Assembly (NCBI RefSeq): GCF_900106015.1
Contig: NZ_LT629797.1
Coordinates: 1-64,000 of the forward strand
Source of the DNA: Pseudomonas sihuiensis
Lineage (GTDB): Bacteria > Pseudomonadota > Gammaproteobacteria > Pseudomonadales > Pseudomonadaceae
Length of the DNA stretch: 64,000 nucleotides
Direction: 5' to 3'
This document shows, one piece after another, positions 31,906-41,228 of this stretch. The position numbers and the translations under genes are program-made. The notes under the pieces are model-generated. The model was not told where the DNA came from. It made no database searches and saw only the letters and a list, made by a program, of their open reading frames with translations. The stretch's first letter is position 1; each line of letters opens with the position of its first letter.

Positions 31906-34048
31906 GAAGGCAGTCAAGGTTGGCTATCGCTACTTTTTCGGCATCCACATGGGTGTCGGCAAGGCGATTGATGAGTTGGTTGAGATCAAGGTCGGTGAGA
32001 AGCGTGCTTGGTCTGGCAGCGTTACCAGCAACCAAACCATCAACATCAACGCCCCGGAGCTGTTTGGAGGCGACAACGGCGAGGGAGGCATCCAGGGAAC
32101 GCTCGACGTGATGATGGGCGCGCCTGATCAGCCGCTCAATGGGCGCTTGGCGGCCATGCTGGGCGGTTTGGTACCGGCTTTCCGTGGCGTTTGCACGTTG
32201 TTCTATGACGGCCTGGTGACCAGTATGAACCCCTACCCGAAGGCCTGGACGTTCCGTGTGCGGCGCGCATTGAAGGGCTGGGATGGCGCGGTCTGGTACC
32301 CGGAGCGCTGCGTTATCGATATGGCCAGCGGTGCGATCAAGGCGATGAACCCCGCGCACATCATCTATGAGTGCCTGACGAACCGCGACTGGGGTGGTGG
32401 CATGGATCGTAGCCGGATCGATGATGCCTCTTTTCGCGCTGCGGCAACGGCGTTGCACGCTGAGGGTTTCGGCCTCTGCCTGCGCTGGGTGCGCCAGGAT
32501 AGCCTCTCGGCCTTTGTCAGCCATGTGCTCGATCACATCGGCGGCAATCTCTTTGTCAGTCGCAGGACGGGGCTATTTGAGCTGACCCTGGTACGCGATG
32601 ACTACGATCCTGAGCTGCTCCCGTTGTTCGACGAGGACAGCGGCCTGCTGTCGATCATGGAGGATGACAACGCCGCGACGGCAGGTGCAGCGAATGAGGT
32701 CATCATCAAGTGGCGCAGCCCGATCGATAACACGAACAGGCAGAAGCGCGAGCGCAATCTCGCCGCGATCCAGGGTGCCGGCCAGATCCTCTCGACCACC
32801 ATCGAGTACCCAGGCATTCCCACTGATGAGCTAGCCGGCCGAGTGGCTGTTCGTGATCTGCGGGCCAGGTCGGTCGGGCTGAAGCGCTTCAAGGTGCAGC
32901 TCGACCGACGCGGCCGCGATATCAAGCCTGGTGGTGCATTCCGCATCCGCAGCCTGAGCCGGGGCATCGAGATGATGGTGGTCAGGGCTGGCCGTTTCGA
33001 GGATGGCACCCTCGGCAGCGGGGCGATCACCGTCACGGCTGTGCAAGACGTGTTCGGGTTGCCGGCCACCAGCATGACGCCTCCACAGCCTCCAGGCTGG
33101 GTGCCGCCAAACACAACGCCGGCAGCCGCCACTGTCCGGCGACTGACAGAGGTTACCTGGCGCGACCTGGTGCAAACCGTCGACCCCGCCAACGTCGCTC
33201 TCTTTGATCAAACCAGCGCATTCATTGCCGCCCTGGCGCTCAAGCCAACACCGTTGTCGCTGGGCTTCGGTATTGAATCGCGGGTTGGCAGCGCGGCCTT
33301 TGCCAGTGCCGAGAGCGGTGACTTCTGCCCGTCTGGTCTTTTGGTGGGTGCGATTGGGCGTGCCGAGACCAGCATTCAGCTGACGTCGGTCGAAAGCATC
33401 GACCTGGTCGAGGTGGGTACTGCGGCGTTGATCGATGACGAGATCGTTCGGGTTGTGGCGGTCGACCTCGGCACGTTGGTAGTGACCATTGCCCGTGGCT
33501 GCGTGGACACGGTACCGGCCGCCCACACGGCTGGTGCGCGCGTGTGGTTCTTTGATGACTATGCGGGGGCTGACCCTACGGAGTACTCCGCTGGTGTCAG
33601 CGTGCAGATGCGGCTGCGCACGATCACCAGCAGCGGCATGCTGGCTCCGGAGCTGGCTCCGATCGACACCCTGTCACTGGTTGGGCGTCAGGCGCTGCCG
33701 TACCCACCGGGCCGGCTGCTTATCGGCGGCGCCAGCTATCCGGCTTCGGTCGTTGGTGATGTGGTTGCCAGCTGGGCGCACCGTGATCGCATCGTCCAGG
33801 CCGACCAGTTGATCGACACCACGACGGGCGATATCGGCCCTGAACCAGGTACCACTTACAGCTGCAGGTTGCTCAGGGCTGATAACAGCAGCGTGCTGGC
33901 AAGCCAGACCGGTATCAGTGGCACGACCGCTACGCTGACCACCACCTATGTGGGCCAGGTCATTCTGGAGGTCTGGTCGGTTCGGGGAGGGTTGAACAGT
34001 TGGCAGCGGCACCGAGTCCAGTTCAGCAGGACGAACCCGGTGCCGTGA
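31895..34048 (+). CDS. Tail-tip host-specificity protein (Phage-tail_3-like)
   Basis: 717 residues from the ATG at 31895. The N-terminal ~400 residues match the central tail-tip fold of siphophages: KVGYRYFFGIHMGVGKAID, WTFRVRRALKGWDG and an AIKAMNPAHIIYECLTNRDW-like core. The C-terminal part is a strand-rich fiber-like region. It is the last gene before the right end and closes the tail operon. By position it would be the J-type receptor-interacting protein. Confidence 0.85.
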   Translation: MGSKKAVKVGYRYFFGIHMGVGKAIDELVEIKVGEKRAWSGSVTSNQTININAPELFGGDNGEGGIQGTLDVMMGAPDQPLNGRLAAMLGGLVPAFRGVCTLFYDGLVTSMNPYPKAWTFRVRRALKGWDGAVWYPERCVIDMASGAIKAMNPAHIIYECLTNRDWGGGMDRSRIDDASFRAAATALHAEGFGLCLRWVRQDSLSAFVSHVLDHIGGNLFVSRRTGLFELTLVRDDYDPELLPLFDEDSGLLSIMEDDNAATAGAANEVIIKWRSPIDNTNRQKRERNLAAIQGAGQILSTTIEYPGIPTDELAGRVAVRDLRARSVGLKRFKVQLDRRGRDIKPGGAFRIRSLSRGIEMMVVRAGRFEDGTLGSGAITVTAVQDVFGLPATSMTPPQPPGWVPPNTTPAAATVRRLTEVTWRDLVQTVDPANVALFDQTSAFIAALALKPTPLSLGFGIESRVGSAAFASAESGDFCPSGLLVGAIGRAETSIQLTSVESIDLVEVGTAALIDDEIVRVVAVDLGTLVVTIARGCVDTVPAAHTAGARVWFFDDYAGADPTEYSAGVSVQMRLRTITSSGMLAPELAPIDTLSLVGRQALPYPPGRLLIGGASYPASVVGDVVASWAHRDRIVQADQLIDTTTGDIGPEPGTTYSCRLLRADNSSVLASQTGISGTTATLTTTYVGQVILEVWSVRGGLNSWQRHRVQFSRTNPVP

Positions 34049-34133
34049 TTTGGCAATTCCGTTGCCGTGCGTGAAAATGTCAGCTCACTGCATTTATCGC
34101 GCAAACGGCAACAGTTTTTCGCGCGGCGCTACA
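34049..34133 (+). other. Prophage right end (attR) with MuA-type binding sites
   Basis: The end reads GCATTTATCGCGCAAACGG (34090-34108), then TTTTTCGCGCGGCGCTACA. As I recall, the Mu right end reads GCATTTATCGTGAAACGC, then TTTTTCGTGCGCCGCTTCA, so the match is close and the terminal CA is at 34132-34133. GTTGCCGT (34061-34068) and ACGGCAAC (34105-34112) form an extra inverted repeat. The 5 bases after the end (GGATG, 34134-34138) should be the target duplication. Confidence 0.85.
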
Positions 34134-34782
34134 GGATGCCGCTGGCGCGAAACAGGCCGGTGTGTAGCTCATTGAAGGGTTGCCAGGCGGTATGCGCGTA
34201 AAGAATGAAAGGCTGACCATGGAGCATTTCCAGGGTCGGCCTTTCGTGCTGCGCCAGCGGATGCGCGGCGGGCGCGGCCAGCACGAAGGGTTCGCGTAGC
34301 AGGCATTCGCTGATCAGCCCAGGTTGCTGCAAGGGCGCTCGGACGATGGCCAGGTCCACACGTCGGGCGCGCAGTGCCTGCACCTGTTCGAAGGTGCTCA
34401 TCTCCAGCAAGGCGATATCCACACCAGGGCGTTCGCGCTTGGCAGTGGTGATCGCACGCGGCAGCACGTCATACACCGCGCTGGCGACGAAGCTGATAGT
34501 GAGTGCGCCACTTTCGCCGATGGCGGCCAGTCGGGCGCTTTGCGCGGCGCGGTGGGCCTGATCGAGCAGCGCCTGGGCTTCGACGAAGAAGGCACGGCCA
34601 GCCGCCGTCAAGGCAACTGAGCGGGTGCTGCGGGTGAACAGCGTCACGCCCAATTGATGCTCGAGCAACTGTATCTGCCGGCTCAGCGGCGGCTGGGTCA
34701 TGTTCAGGCGCTCGGCCGCGCGACGGAAATTCAGCTCGGCGGCCAGGGTGGTGAAGCAGCGCAGTTGGGCCAGGTCGAACAT
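34129..34782 (-). pseudogene. LysR-type regulator truncated by the prophage
   Basis: 217 residues. An intact N-terminal HTH (FTTLAAELNFRRAAERLNMT, then QPPLSRQIQLLEHQLG) is followed by the first part of the LysR substrate domain; the usual length is about 300. The last host bases are 34134-34782. The codon for Leu217 begins with the host C at 34134 and the phage bases TG-TAG supply the rest and the stop. Its 3' part should lie at the left end of the prophage. It is next to the tct/glucarate genes, and LysR proteins often control such clusters, so regulation may be altered in this lysogen. Confidence 0.92.
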
Positions 34783-34889
34783 TGATTCATTCCGGGTATC
34801 AATCTAGTGGTTGATTAGATTAGACCTGGATCAATGAACGCGTCCATTATCGTGCTCAAGCCGCTGCAGTTGGCGCTGTAGAGGGCTAG

Positions 34890-35074
34890 CAGGTCGTTGA
34901 AAAACGTAGGCGAGGCAGCCAGTGCAATACCGATGGCGGCCCCACAAAAACAGGCGAAAAACGGCCTGGGTCGCGACCGACTTTACGAGCTGTAAATGAG
35001 CATTTTGATCGGACTCGCGCACGAGCCTGTTTTTAACGCAGCAATGGCAACGCAGGTAGTTTTTCAACCGCCTG
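34890..35074. mobile_element. MITE-like inverted-repeat element, copy 1
   Basis: 185 bases with terminal inverted repeats CAGGTCGTTGAAAAACGTA and GTAGTTTTTCAACCGCCTG. It is flanked by CTAG at 34886-34889 and 35075-35078. Inner arms AAAAACAGGC (34946-34955) and GCCTGTTTTT (35025-35034) would form a long hairpin. No transposase. The rest of the gap 34783-35145 holds the lysR promoter side and nothing else evident. Confidence 0.82.
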
Positions 35075-35145
35075 CTAGAGGCACAGAGGTGGGAGTCAGG
35101 GAAAGAACCGCCCCCTGAGCAGAGGGGGCGGCAAGTTGCTGGGTA

Positions 35146-36666
35146 TCAGGTACGCAGGATCTCGTTGATCGCGCTGGGTTTGGGACGTAGCGCGCTGAAC
35201 ACCTGCCAAAGCACGAACGCCAGGGCCAAGCCGAGGAAGGTACCGGCAATCGGATTGGTGAAGAACTCGGCGAAGCTGCCGTCCGACAGCATCAGGCCTC
35301 GGCGCAGGTTGGTTTCCGCCATCGGCCCGAGGATGAAGCCGATGATGAACGGCGCCGCTGGCATGCCGGCCTTGACGAAGGCGTATCCGAGCAGACCGAA
35401 CAGCAGGATCGACCAGACGTCGAACAGGCGGCTGGACAGGCCGAAGGCACCGACCACGCACAGCACCAGAATGATCGGCAGCAGGATGTGCTTGGGCACG
35501 TCGAGCAGCTTGATGAACAGGCGCAGGCCGTAGAACTCCATGAACAGCATCATCACCGTGGCGACGATCAGCGCGGCGAAGATGGTGTACACCAGCGGAC
35601 CTTGGCTGATGAACAGCAGCGGGCCGGGCTGGATGCCGTGGATCAGGAAGCCGCCGAGCATGATCGCGGTGACGGTGTCGCCGGGAATGCCCAGGGTCAT
35701 CAGCGGCATCATGGCGCCGCCGATACCGGCATTGTTGGCCGTCTCGCTGGCGACCACGCCGCCTATGTTGCCCTTGCCGTAAGTGTGCCCGTCTTTCGCG
35801 CGCTTCTTGGCGATGATGTAAGACACCAGGTTCGAGGTACCGGCGCCGATGCCCGGCAGGATACCGATGCCCAGGCCGATCAGGCCGGAGCGACCGGCGT
35901 TGGGCAGTTGCTCGCGGAACTCCTTGAGCGAGAAGCCGAAGCCCTTGATGTTCTTCATGCTCACCGACTTGGCCTTGCCCTGCACGGCATGGCGGCCGGT
36001 TTCGGCGAGTTTGATGATCTCGGCGACGGCGAACATGCCGATCATCACTGCCAGCATCGAGAAACCGCCGTTGAGCTCACTGACGCCGAAGGTAAAGCGG
36101 CGCACTGCCTCGACCGGGGCGATACCGACAGTGGACACGGCGATACCCAGCGCACCGGCGAACAGCCCCTTGACCATGGAACCGGCCGACAGGGTGGCGA
36201 TCAGGGTCAGGGAGAACACCGCGATGGCGAAGTATTCATGCGGGCCGAAGCTCAGGGCCACCTTGGCCAGCTGCGGGGCGATGAACATCAACGCGACGAT
36301 ACTGAAGATGGTGCCCAGAAAGGAAAACACGATGCCGACGCCCAGCGCCTTGACGCCGTGGCCCTGTTCCATCAGCGGGCCACCATCGAACACGGTGGCG
36401 ATTGATGACGGCGTTCCTGGAATCTTCAGCAGAATCGCTGAAATCAGCCCGCCCGAGGTCGCACCGATGAACAGTGCGACCAACAGCGACAGCCCTGCCT
36501 GCGGGCCCATGGTGAAGGTCAGCGGCAGGCATAGTGCTACAGCCATGGTCGCGGACAGACCGGGTACCGCGCCGAAGACGATGCCCATGGCCACACCGAC
36601 GGCCATCAGCATCATGATGTTCAGTGAAAAGACGGCACCGAAGCCTTGCTGCAGTAATTCGAGCAT
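35146..36666 (-). CDS. tctA: Tripartite tricarboxylate transporter, large membrane subunit TctA
   Basis: 506 residues with about 11-12 membrane helices. TctA signatures include GIVFGAVPGLSATMAVAL, ATSGGLISAILLKIPGTP, LGIGILPGIGAGTSNLVSY and IPGDTVTAIMLGG. It forms the channel of a TTT carrier with TctB and the binding protein TctC. The position beside glucarate genes suggests a sugar-acid substrate, although the family began with tricarboxylates. Last gene of the leftward operon. Confidence 0.93.
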   Translation of the reverse strand: MLELLQQGFGAVFSLNIMMLMAVGVAMGIVFGAVPGLSATMAVALCLPLTFTMGPQAGLSLLVALFIGATSGGLISAILLKIPGTPSSIATVFDGGPLMEQGHGVKALGVGIVFSFLGTIFSIVALMFIAPQLAKVALSFGPHEYFAIAVFSLTLIATLSAGSMVKGLFAGALGIAVSTVGIAPVEAVRRFTFGVSELNGGFSMLAVMIGMFAVAEIIKLAETGRHAVQGKAKSVSMKNIKGFGFSLKEFREQLPNAGRSGLIGLGIGILPGIGAGTSNLVSYIIAKKRAKDGHTYGKGNIGGVVASETANNAGIGGAMMPLMTLGIPGDTVTAIMLGGFLIHGIQPGPLLFISQGPLVYTIFAALIVATVMMLFMEFYGLRLFIKLLDVPKHILLPIILVLCVVGAFGLSSRLFDVWSILLFGLLGYAFVKAGMPAAPFIIGFILGPMAETNLRRGLMLSDGSFAEFFTNPIAGTFLGLALAFVLWQVFSALRPKPSAINEILRT

Positions 36667-36675
36667 GGTCGATCC

Positions 36676-37182
36676 TCAGATGTAGTTGTTCAGCAGGCCA
36701 GCGGGCAGCAACAGGTCGAAGGCCTCGCGGAACAGCAGGAAAATGAGCGCAGAGCAGATAACGGCGATCAGCAGATAGGTCAGATGTCTGGCTTTCTGGT
36801 TTACCGGCGTCAGCACGAGGAACTGCAGATAGAGGTAAACCACGGTCATGATCGGGAAGCCCACAGGGCCGAGCAGGGCCATGTAGCCGAGGATCAGGCC
36901 GAGAGTCTTGAGGACGGTCTTGGGTTCTATGACTTCAGCCGGTCGCTCTTCAGCTTCTGTCGGCACCGGACTTGCGGGTTCGGCGGCAACCTTGGGTTTG
37001 GCAAAGGCGCTGACCAGTTGCATCAGGCCAAGCAGAGACAGAAATCCGGCCAGCAGTTTCGGCACCGTGGCCGCATCGACACCGTCATGCCCAGGTAGCT
37101 GTTGTGCCAGAACCAGGTAGGTAAGGCTGGCGCCGAGCATGGCAATGCCGATGATCAGTTCTTTCTTGTTCAGGGTGTTCAT
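36676..37182 (-). CDS. tctB: Tripartite tricarboxylate transporter, small membrane subunit TctB
   Basis: 168 residues with four membrane helices (about 9-26, 38-57, 90-115 and 128-160) and a Pro/Glu-rich cytoplasmic loop (AAEPASPVPTEAEERPAEV). This matches TctB, 9 bases upstream of tctA. Confidence 0.9.
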   Translation of the reverse strand: MNTLNKKELIIGIAMLGASLTYLVLAQQLPGHDGVDAATVPKLLAGFLSLLGLMQLVSAFAKPKVAAEPASPVPTEAEERPAEVIEPKTVLKTLGLILGYMALLGPVGFPIMTVVYLYLQFLVLTPVNQKARHLTYLLIAVICSALIFLLFREAFDLLLPAGLLNNYI

Positions 37183-37204
37183 CGTGTACCTCGATGTTCT
37201 GAGG

Positions 37205-37241
37205 CGCAGCGCCGGCCCGAATCGCTTGGGCCGGCGCTGCG
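37205..37241. other. Stem-loop between tctC and tctB
   Basis: Perfect 14-base arms CGCAGCGCCGGCCC (37205-37218) and GGGCCGGCGCTGCG (37228-37241), with no T-run. Such hairpins after a binding-protein gene often protect the upstream mRNA and raise its yield over the membrane genes. Confidence 0.8.
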
Positions 37242-37248
37242 TTATGGC

Positions 37249-38226
37249 TTACTTGGCCTTACGCAGCTCATCCTTGAACTGCATGAAGTCTTCGCGGGTC
37301 TTGGCCAGAATCTGCTTGGCCTCTTCGGTGCCGTAGAACGCGACCGGTTGCTTGAATTTCTTCAGGTCTTCGGCGTAAGCAGGTTTCTCAGTGATCTGCT
37401 TCATGATGTCAGACATCTTCTTCACGATCGCCGGGTCGGTGCCTTTCGGGAAAGCCACGACGTAGGGCTTGTCCATGGTGATGTCGAGGCCTTGCTCCTT
37501 GAGGGTCGGAACCTCGCCGAGCATGGCGTTGCGTTCCTCGTTGGGCTGGCCCAGTGCGACCATCTGCCCGCCCTGCACGTAGTCCTGTACGGAGCCATAG
37601 GTGATGGCGCCCATGTCCAGACGACCACCGAGCATGCCGACCACGCGGTCGGATACGGTGCCACCGTCGACCATCTTCAGTTTGGCGCCGGTGAGTTTTT
37701 CCAGCATCAGGCCCTGGATGTGCGAGAAGCTGCCCATCTCGGTGCCGTAGGTGATGCTGCCGGGGTTGGCTTTCGATTTGTCCACCAGGTCCTGCATGCT
37801 GGTCACGCCGGATTGTTTGGAGGCAACGAATACGGTGCTCTTGTCGACGCCAGCGATGCAGGAAACATCGAAGGTCTCGAAGCTGTCTTCGGTCAGACCG
37901 GCGACTTCGTTGACGATCAGCTGGCCCGGATGGGTGAAGAGGATGGTGTTGCCATCCGCCGCTGCGCCCTTGACCTGTTCGGCTGCCAGGGTGCCACCAC
38001 CGCCAGCGACGTTGGTCACCACCATGGTCTTGCCGGTGATCTCGTTGAAATACTTGGCCATCATGCGGGCGTTGAAGTCGGTGTCGCCGCCGGGGTTGGC
38101 GATCACCACGACCTGCACCGGACGAGTCGGCCATTTGACCTCATCGGCGAAGGTGGCGGAATGAGTGGCCAGGGCACCCATGCCGACCAGGGCAGAAAGG
38201 AGGGAGGCGCGGAATGTTTTTTTCAT
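37249..38226 (-). CDS. tctC: Periplasmic substrate-binding protein TctC
   Basis: 325 residues from the ATG at 38226 (GGAG 8 bases before). Signal peptide 1-27 ending ATFADEV. The TTT solute-binding fold includes WPTRPVQVVVIANPGGDTD, VTNVAGGGGTLAAEQV and SITYGTEMGSFSHIQG. It delivers its ligand to TctAB. It is transcribed with the glucarate-dehydratase-related gene upstream, which suggests an aldarate ligand. True substrate not known. Confidence 0.92.
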   Translation of the reverse strand: MKKTFRASLLSALVGMGALATHSATFADEVKWPTRPVQVVVIANPGGDTDFNARMMAKYFNEITGKTMVVTNVAGGGGTLAAEQVKGAAADGNTILFTHPGQLIVNEVAGLTEDSFETFDVSCIAGVDKSTVFVASKQSGVTSMQDLVDKSKANPGSITYGTEMGSFSHIQGLMLEKLTGAKLKMVDGGTVSDRVVGMLGGRLDMGAITYGSVQDYVQGGQMVALGQPNEERNAMLGEVPTLKEQGLDITMDKPYVVAFPKGTDPAIVKKMSDIMKQITEKPAYAEDLKKFKQPVAFYGTEEAKQILAKTREDFMQFKDELRKAK

Positions 38227-38261
38227 TGGAATACTCCGGGGTTGGATAAAAGCCGCGTGAG

Positions 38262-39656
38262 TCAGTCGCGGCCGAGGCTGGGACGTTTCGGGTCGTACTG
38301 CCAACCCGGAACCAGGTACTGCATGGCCATGGCGTCGTCACGCGCGCCGTTGGCCACCTTCTTGTAAAGCTCGTGAGCGGCCATGATCCGCTGCATGTCC
38401 GGCTCGATGCCGAGGCCGGGCTTGTTGGGGACCTCTACCTGGCCGCCGATGATCTGCAGCGGCTCGCGAGTCAGGCGCTCTTCGCCTTCCTGCCAGATCC
38501 AGTGGGTGTCGATGGCGGTGACGCGGCCTGGTACGGCCGCGGCGGCATGGGTGAACATGGCCAGGGAAATGTCGAAGTGGTTGTTCGAATGCGAGCCCCA
38601 GGTCAGGCCGAATTCCTCGCACACCTGACCGAGACGCACGGCGCCCTGCATGGTCCAGAAGTGCGGGTCGGCCAGTGGAATGTCCACCGCCTCGAGGCGC
38701 AGCGAGTGACCCATTTGCCGCCAGTCGGTGGCGACCATGTTGGTGGCGGTAGGAATGCCGGTGGCACGCTTGAACTCGGCCATGATCTCGCGGCCGGAAT
38801 AGCCGTTCTCCGGGCCACAAGGGTCTTCGGCGTAGGCCAGCACATGGTTCTGGCCCTGGCACAGGGCGATGGCTTCATCTAGCGACCAGGCGCCGTTGGG
38901 GTCGAGGGTGACGCGTGCATCGGGGAAGCGCGCCTTGATCGCGCGGATCGCGTCCATCTCCTCGGCGCCATGCATCACGCCGCCCTTGAGCTTGAAGTCG
39001 CTGAAGCCGTAGCGTGCATGGGCGGCCTCGGCCAGGCGGGCGATGGCCTGCGGTGTCATCGCGGCCTGATGGCGCAGGTGATACCAGTCGTCCGCCGAAC
39101 CTTTGCCGGCGAGGTAAGGCAGGTCGGTGCGCTGGCGCTCACCTATATAGAAGAGGTAGGCGAGCATCGGCACATGATCGCGTTGCTGGCCGCTACCGAG
39201 CAGTTCGGCCACTGGCACGTCGAGGTGCTGGCCGAGCAGATCGAGCAGGGCAGCCTCGACCGCGGTGATCACGTTGTCCAGGCGCAGGTTGATCTCGTGG
39301 GGCTGCTTGAGCACGCGTGCTTCGGATTCGGATGTGACCTGATGCTGGGTGGTCTGAGGCCCTTTGGCCGGCCCGGCGATGGCCTGGCGCAGGCTATTGA
39401 GCACGCGGTTGTAGCGGCCGACCGGTTGGCCGATCACCAGCTCGCGGCAGCGTTCCAGTGCCTGGCGGATGCCTTCGCCACCGGGAACCTCGCCACAGCC
39501 GATGCGCCCGGCATTGTCCTTGAGCAGCACCAGATTGCGGGTGTAGTAGGGGGCGTGGGCGCCACACAGGTTGAGCAACATGCTGTCATGGCCGGCTACC
39601 GGGATGACCTGCATCTCGACTATCTGAGGTGTGCTGTTGCGGGAGGCTTCGTACAT
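38262..39656 (-). CDS. Glucarate dehydratase-related enolase-superfamily enzyme
   Basis: 464 residues from the ATG at 39656. It retains the superfamily residues: FKLKGGV (catalytic Lys pair), TLDPNGAW and EDPCG metal ligands, [11 protein letters not shown] with the His, and the AIDTHW Asp. It is about 60% like GudD at 41229 by eye but has a ~16-residue insertion ([20 protein letters not shown] region) in the N-terminal half. E. coli has a similar pair, GudD and the glucarate-dehydratase-related GudX. First gene of the tctCBA operon. It may act on another aldarate or as a C5 epimerase; its activity is not proven. Confidence 0.88.
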   Translation of the reverse strand: MYEASRNSTPQIVEMQVIPVAGHDSMLLNLCGAHAPYYTRNLVLLKDNAGRIGCGEVPGGEGIRQALERCRELVIGQPVGRYNRVLNSLRQAIAGPAKGPQTTQHQVTSESEARVLKQPHEINLRLDNVITAVEAALLDLLGQHLDVPVAELLGSGQQRDHVPMLAYLFYIGERQRTDLPYLAGKGSADDWYHLRHQAAMTPQAIARLAEAAHARYGFSDFKLKGGVMHGAEEMDAIRAIKARFPDARVTLDPNGAWSLDEAIALCQGQNHVLAYAEDPCGPENGYSGREIMAEFKRATGIPTATNMVATDWRQMGHSLRLEAVDIPLADPHFWTMQGAVRLGQVCEEFGLTWGSHSNNHFDISLAMFTHAAAAVPGRVTAIDTHWIWQEGEERLTREPLQIIGGQVEVPNKPGLGIEPDMQRIMAAHELYKKVANGARDDAMAMQYLVPGWQYDPKRPSLGRD

Positions 39657-40205
39657 CTTGGCAGGGGCTCCAGACTTGGTGCGGCCCTCGGCCGCAATGG
39701 CGAAGGTACGGTTCAGTCGTGCACCGGGATCAGCAGGCGATCCGCGCTGCAATGGATGAGAGCGTGAGCAAAGATGGCAACGAAGCCAGTGCAGGCTGTG
39801 CTGTTCTGGCGAGTGCGCACAGCGATGTGGCGATGCGCACGTTGGCAGCAGGTAGCGGCAGTGAAGGTCTGTGACATGACCTGGCCTCGTTTGTTTTTAT
39901 TGGAATGTCATAGGTTGTCGTATGACTTGGTGAAATTAGTACCAGCCTGTTCCTGACCTGTCAACGCTGCTCATGGCTAATGATGATTGCGCTGCCATTT
40001 CTTCTGGCGTGATCATGGAGCCTGCTCTAGTCTGAGCTTTGCGCTTGTGTTGCGGTTTTCCGGCGAGGCGGGCGAGGGCGGGTAAATCTTCGACGAACGG
40101 ACGATATAAAAACTGGTGTTTTTTTTTGTTGTTGTACGATAACGTATCTCTACAGCTGCGGCTGACGCTATTCCTCACAACTCGCTTTACTAGGGTGTTC
40201 GCATA
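39657..40205. promoter_or_regulatory. Divergent control region between the two hexarate operons
   Basis: No gene. The imperfect operator candidate GTCATA-N8-TATGAC (39907-39926) includes TTGTCGTATGAC. A related TTGTACGATAAC follows a T9 run before kdgD, near 40130. Both resemble FadR-type GntR sites but no such regulator is in the window. Promoter boxes are not clear. Confidence 0.45.
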
Positions 40206-41117
40206 ATGAATCCACAAGAACTTAAGTCCATCCTCTCCTCTGGTCTGCTGTCTTTCCCGGTGACCGACTTCGATGCCGCCGGTGATTTCAACCAGGCTGG
40301 CTACGTACGCCGCCTCGAGTGGCTGGCGCCTTACGGTGCTTCCGCTCTGTTCGCTGCCGGCGGTACTGGCGAGTTCTTCTCCCTGGCGCCGGACGAATAC
40401 AGCGCCGTGATCAAGACTGCCGTAGATACCTGCGAGAAGTCCGTACCTATCCTGGCTGGCGTCGGCGGCCCGACCCGCGTGGCCATCCAGATGGCGCAGG
40501 AAGCCGAGCGCCTGGGTGCCAAGGGCCTGCTGCTGCTGCCGCACTACCTGACCGAAGCCTCTCAGGACGGCGTCGCCGCTCATGTCGAGCAGGTGTGCAA
40601 GTCGGTGAAGATCGGCGTGGTGATCTACAACCGCAACGTCTGCCGCCTCAATGCCACCCTGCTGGAGCAACTGGCCGAGCGCTGCCCGAACCTGATCGGC
40701 TACAAGGACGGCCTGGGCGACATCGAGCTGATGGTGTCGATCCGTCGCCGCCTGGGCGAGCGTCTGACCTACCTCGGCGGCTTGCCGACCGCTGAAGTCT
40801 ACGCTGCGGCCTACAAGGCCCTGGGTGTACCGGTCTACTCCTCGGCCGTGTTCAACTTCATCCCGAAAACCGCCATGGCCTTTTACCGCGCCATCGCCGC
40901 GGAAGATCACGCCACCGTTGGCAAACTGATCGACGATTTCTTCCTGCCGTACCTGGACATCCGCAACCGCAAGGCCGGTTATGCCGTGAGCATCGTCAAG
41001 GCCGGTGCCAAGATCGTTGGTTACGATGCCGGCCCGGTACGTGCGCCACTGACCGATCTGCTGCCGGACGAGTACGAAGCCCTGGCCAAGCTGATCGAAG
41101 CGCAAGGCGCGCAGTAA
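40206..41117 (+). CDS. kdgD: 5-dehydro-4-deoxyglucarate dehydratase
   Basis: 303 residues, a DHDPS-family TIM barrel. GGTGEFFSL near 52-60, Tyr141 in VVIYNRN and Schiff-base Lys167 in LIGYKDG. It dehydrates and decarboxylates 5-keto-4-deoxy-glucarate to 2,5-dioxopentanoate (alpha-ketoglutarate semialdehyde), the step after GudD/GarD in the Pseudomonas route. First gene of the rightward operon. Confidence 0.95.
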   Translation: MNPQELKSILSSGLLSFPVTDFDAAGDFNQAGYVRRLEWLAPYGASALFAAGGTGEFFSLAPDEYSAVIKTAVDTCEKSVPILAGVGGPTRVAIQMAQEAERLGAKGLLLLPHYLTEASQDGVAAHVEQVCKSVKIGVVIYNRNVCRLNATLLEQLAERCPNLIGYKDGLGDIELMVSIRRRLGERLTYLGGLPTAEVYAAAYKALGVPVYSSAVFNFIPKTAMAFYRAIAAEDHATVGKLIDDFFLPYLDIRNRKAGYAVSIVKAGAKIVGYDAGPVRAPLTDLLPDEYEALAKLIEAQGAQ

Positions 41118-41127
41118 CACCGCAGGT

Positions 41128-41151
41128 GGCCGCTCGCTTCGGCGAGCGGCC
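41128..41151 (+). other. Strong UUCG-capped hairpin between kdgD and gudD
   Basis: GGCCGCTCGC-TTCG-GCGAGCGGCC, 10-base perfect stem, no T-run. It may stabilise the kdgD message or reduce read-through into gudD. Confidence 0.75.
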
Positions 41152-41228
41152 CAGTCGCGCTCCGGCAGGCCGGGCGCGACCGCGTTGAACCATTGTCGAA
41201 CCCGCATAAGAACAACAGGGTAACGCTC

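Larger units (their letters stand above)
1..34133 (+). mobile_element. Mu-like (B3-type) transposable prophage, left end outside the window
   Basis: The block holds a DDE transposase A, AAA+ protein B, repressor, Mor-like activator, lysis genes, Mu-type head genes (gp27/28/29/F/G/I/T/gp36-like) and a non-contractile tail set. Early genes read leftward and late genes rightward, whereas Mu reads both one way. Inversion of the immunity/early region is the published hallmark of Pseudomonas phage B3, so this is a B3-like member. The right terminus is at 34133, where a host lysR gene resumes. The left terminus and whatever lies beyond the B-side genes are not in the window. All structural genes appear intact except the leftmost one, so the prophage may be functional, but this cannot be shown here. 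Confidence 0.95.

Noticed and set aside
34831..35067. Small protein within the inverted-repeat element
   Set aside because: The frame is not kept between the two element copies (a 14-base difference breaks it), so the element is non-coding.
37102..39767. Rightward frames opposite tctC and the glucarate-dehydratase-related gene
   Set aside because: Antisense shadows with His/Gly/Val/Leu-rich low-complexity products.
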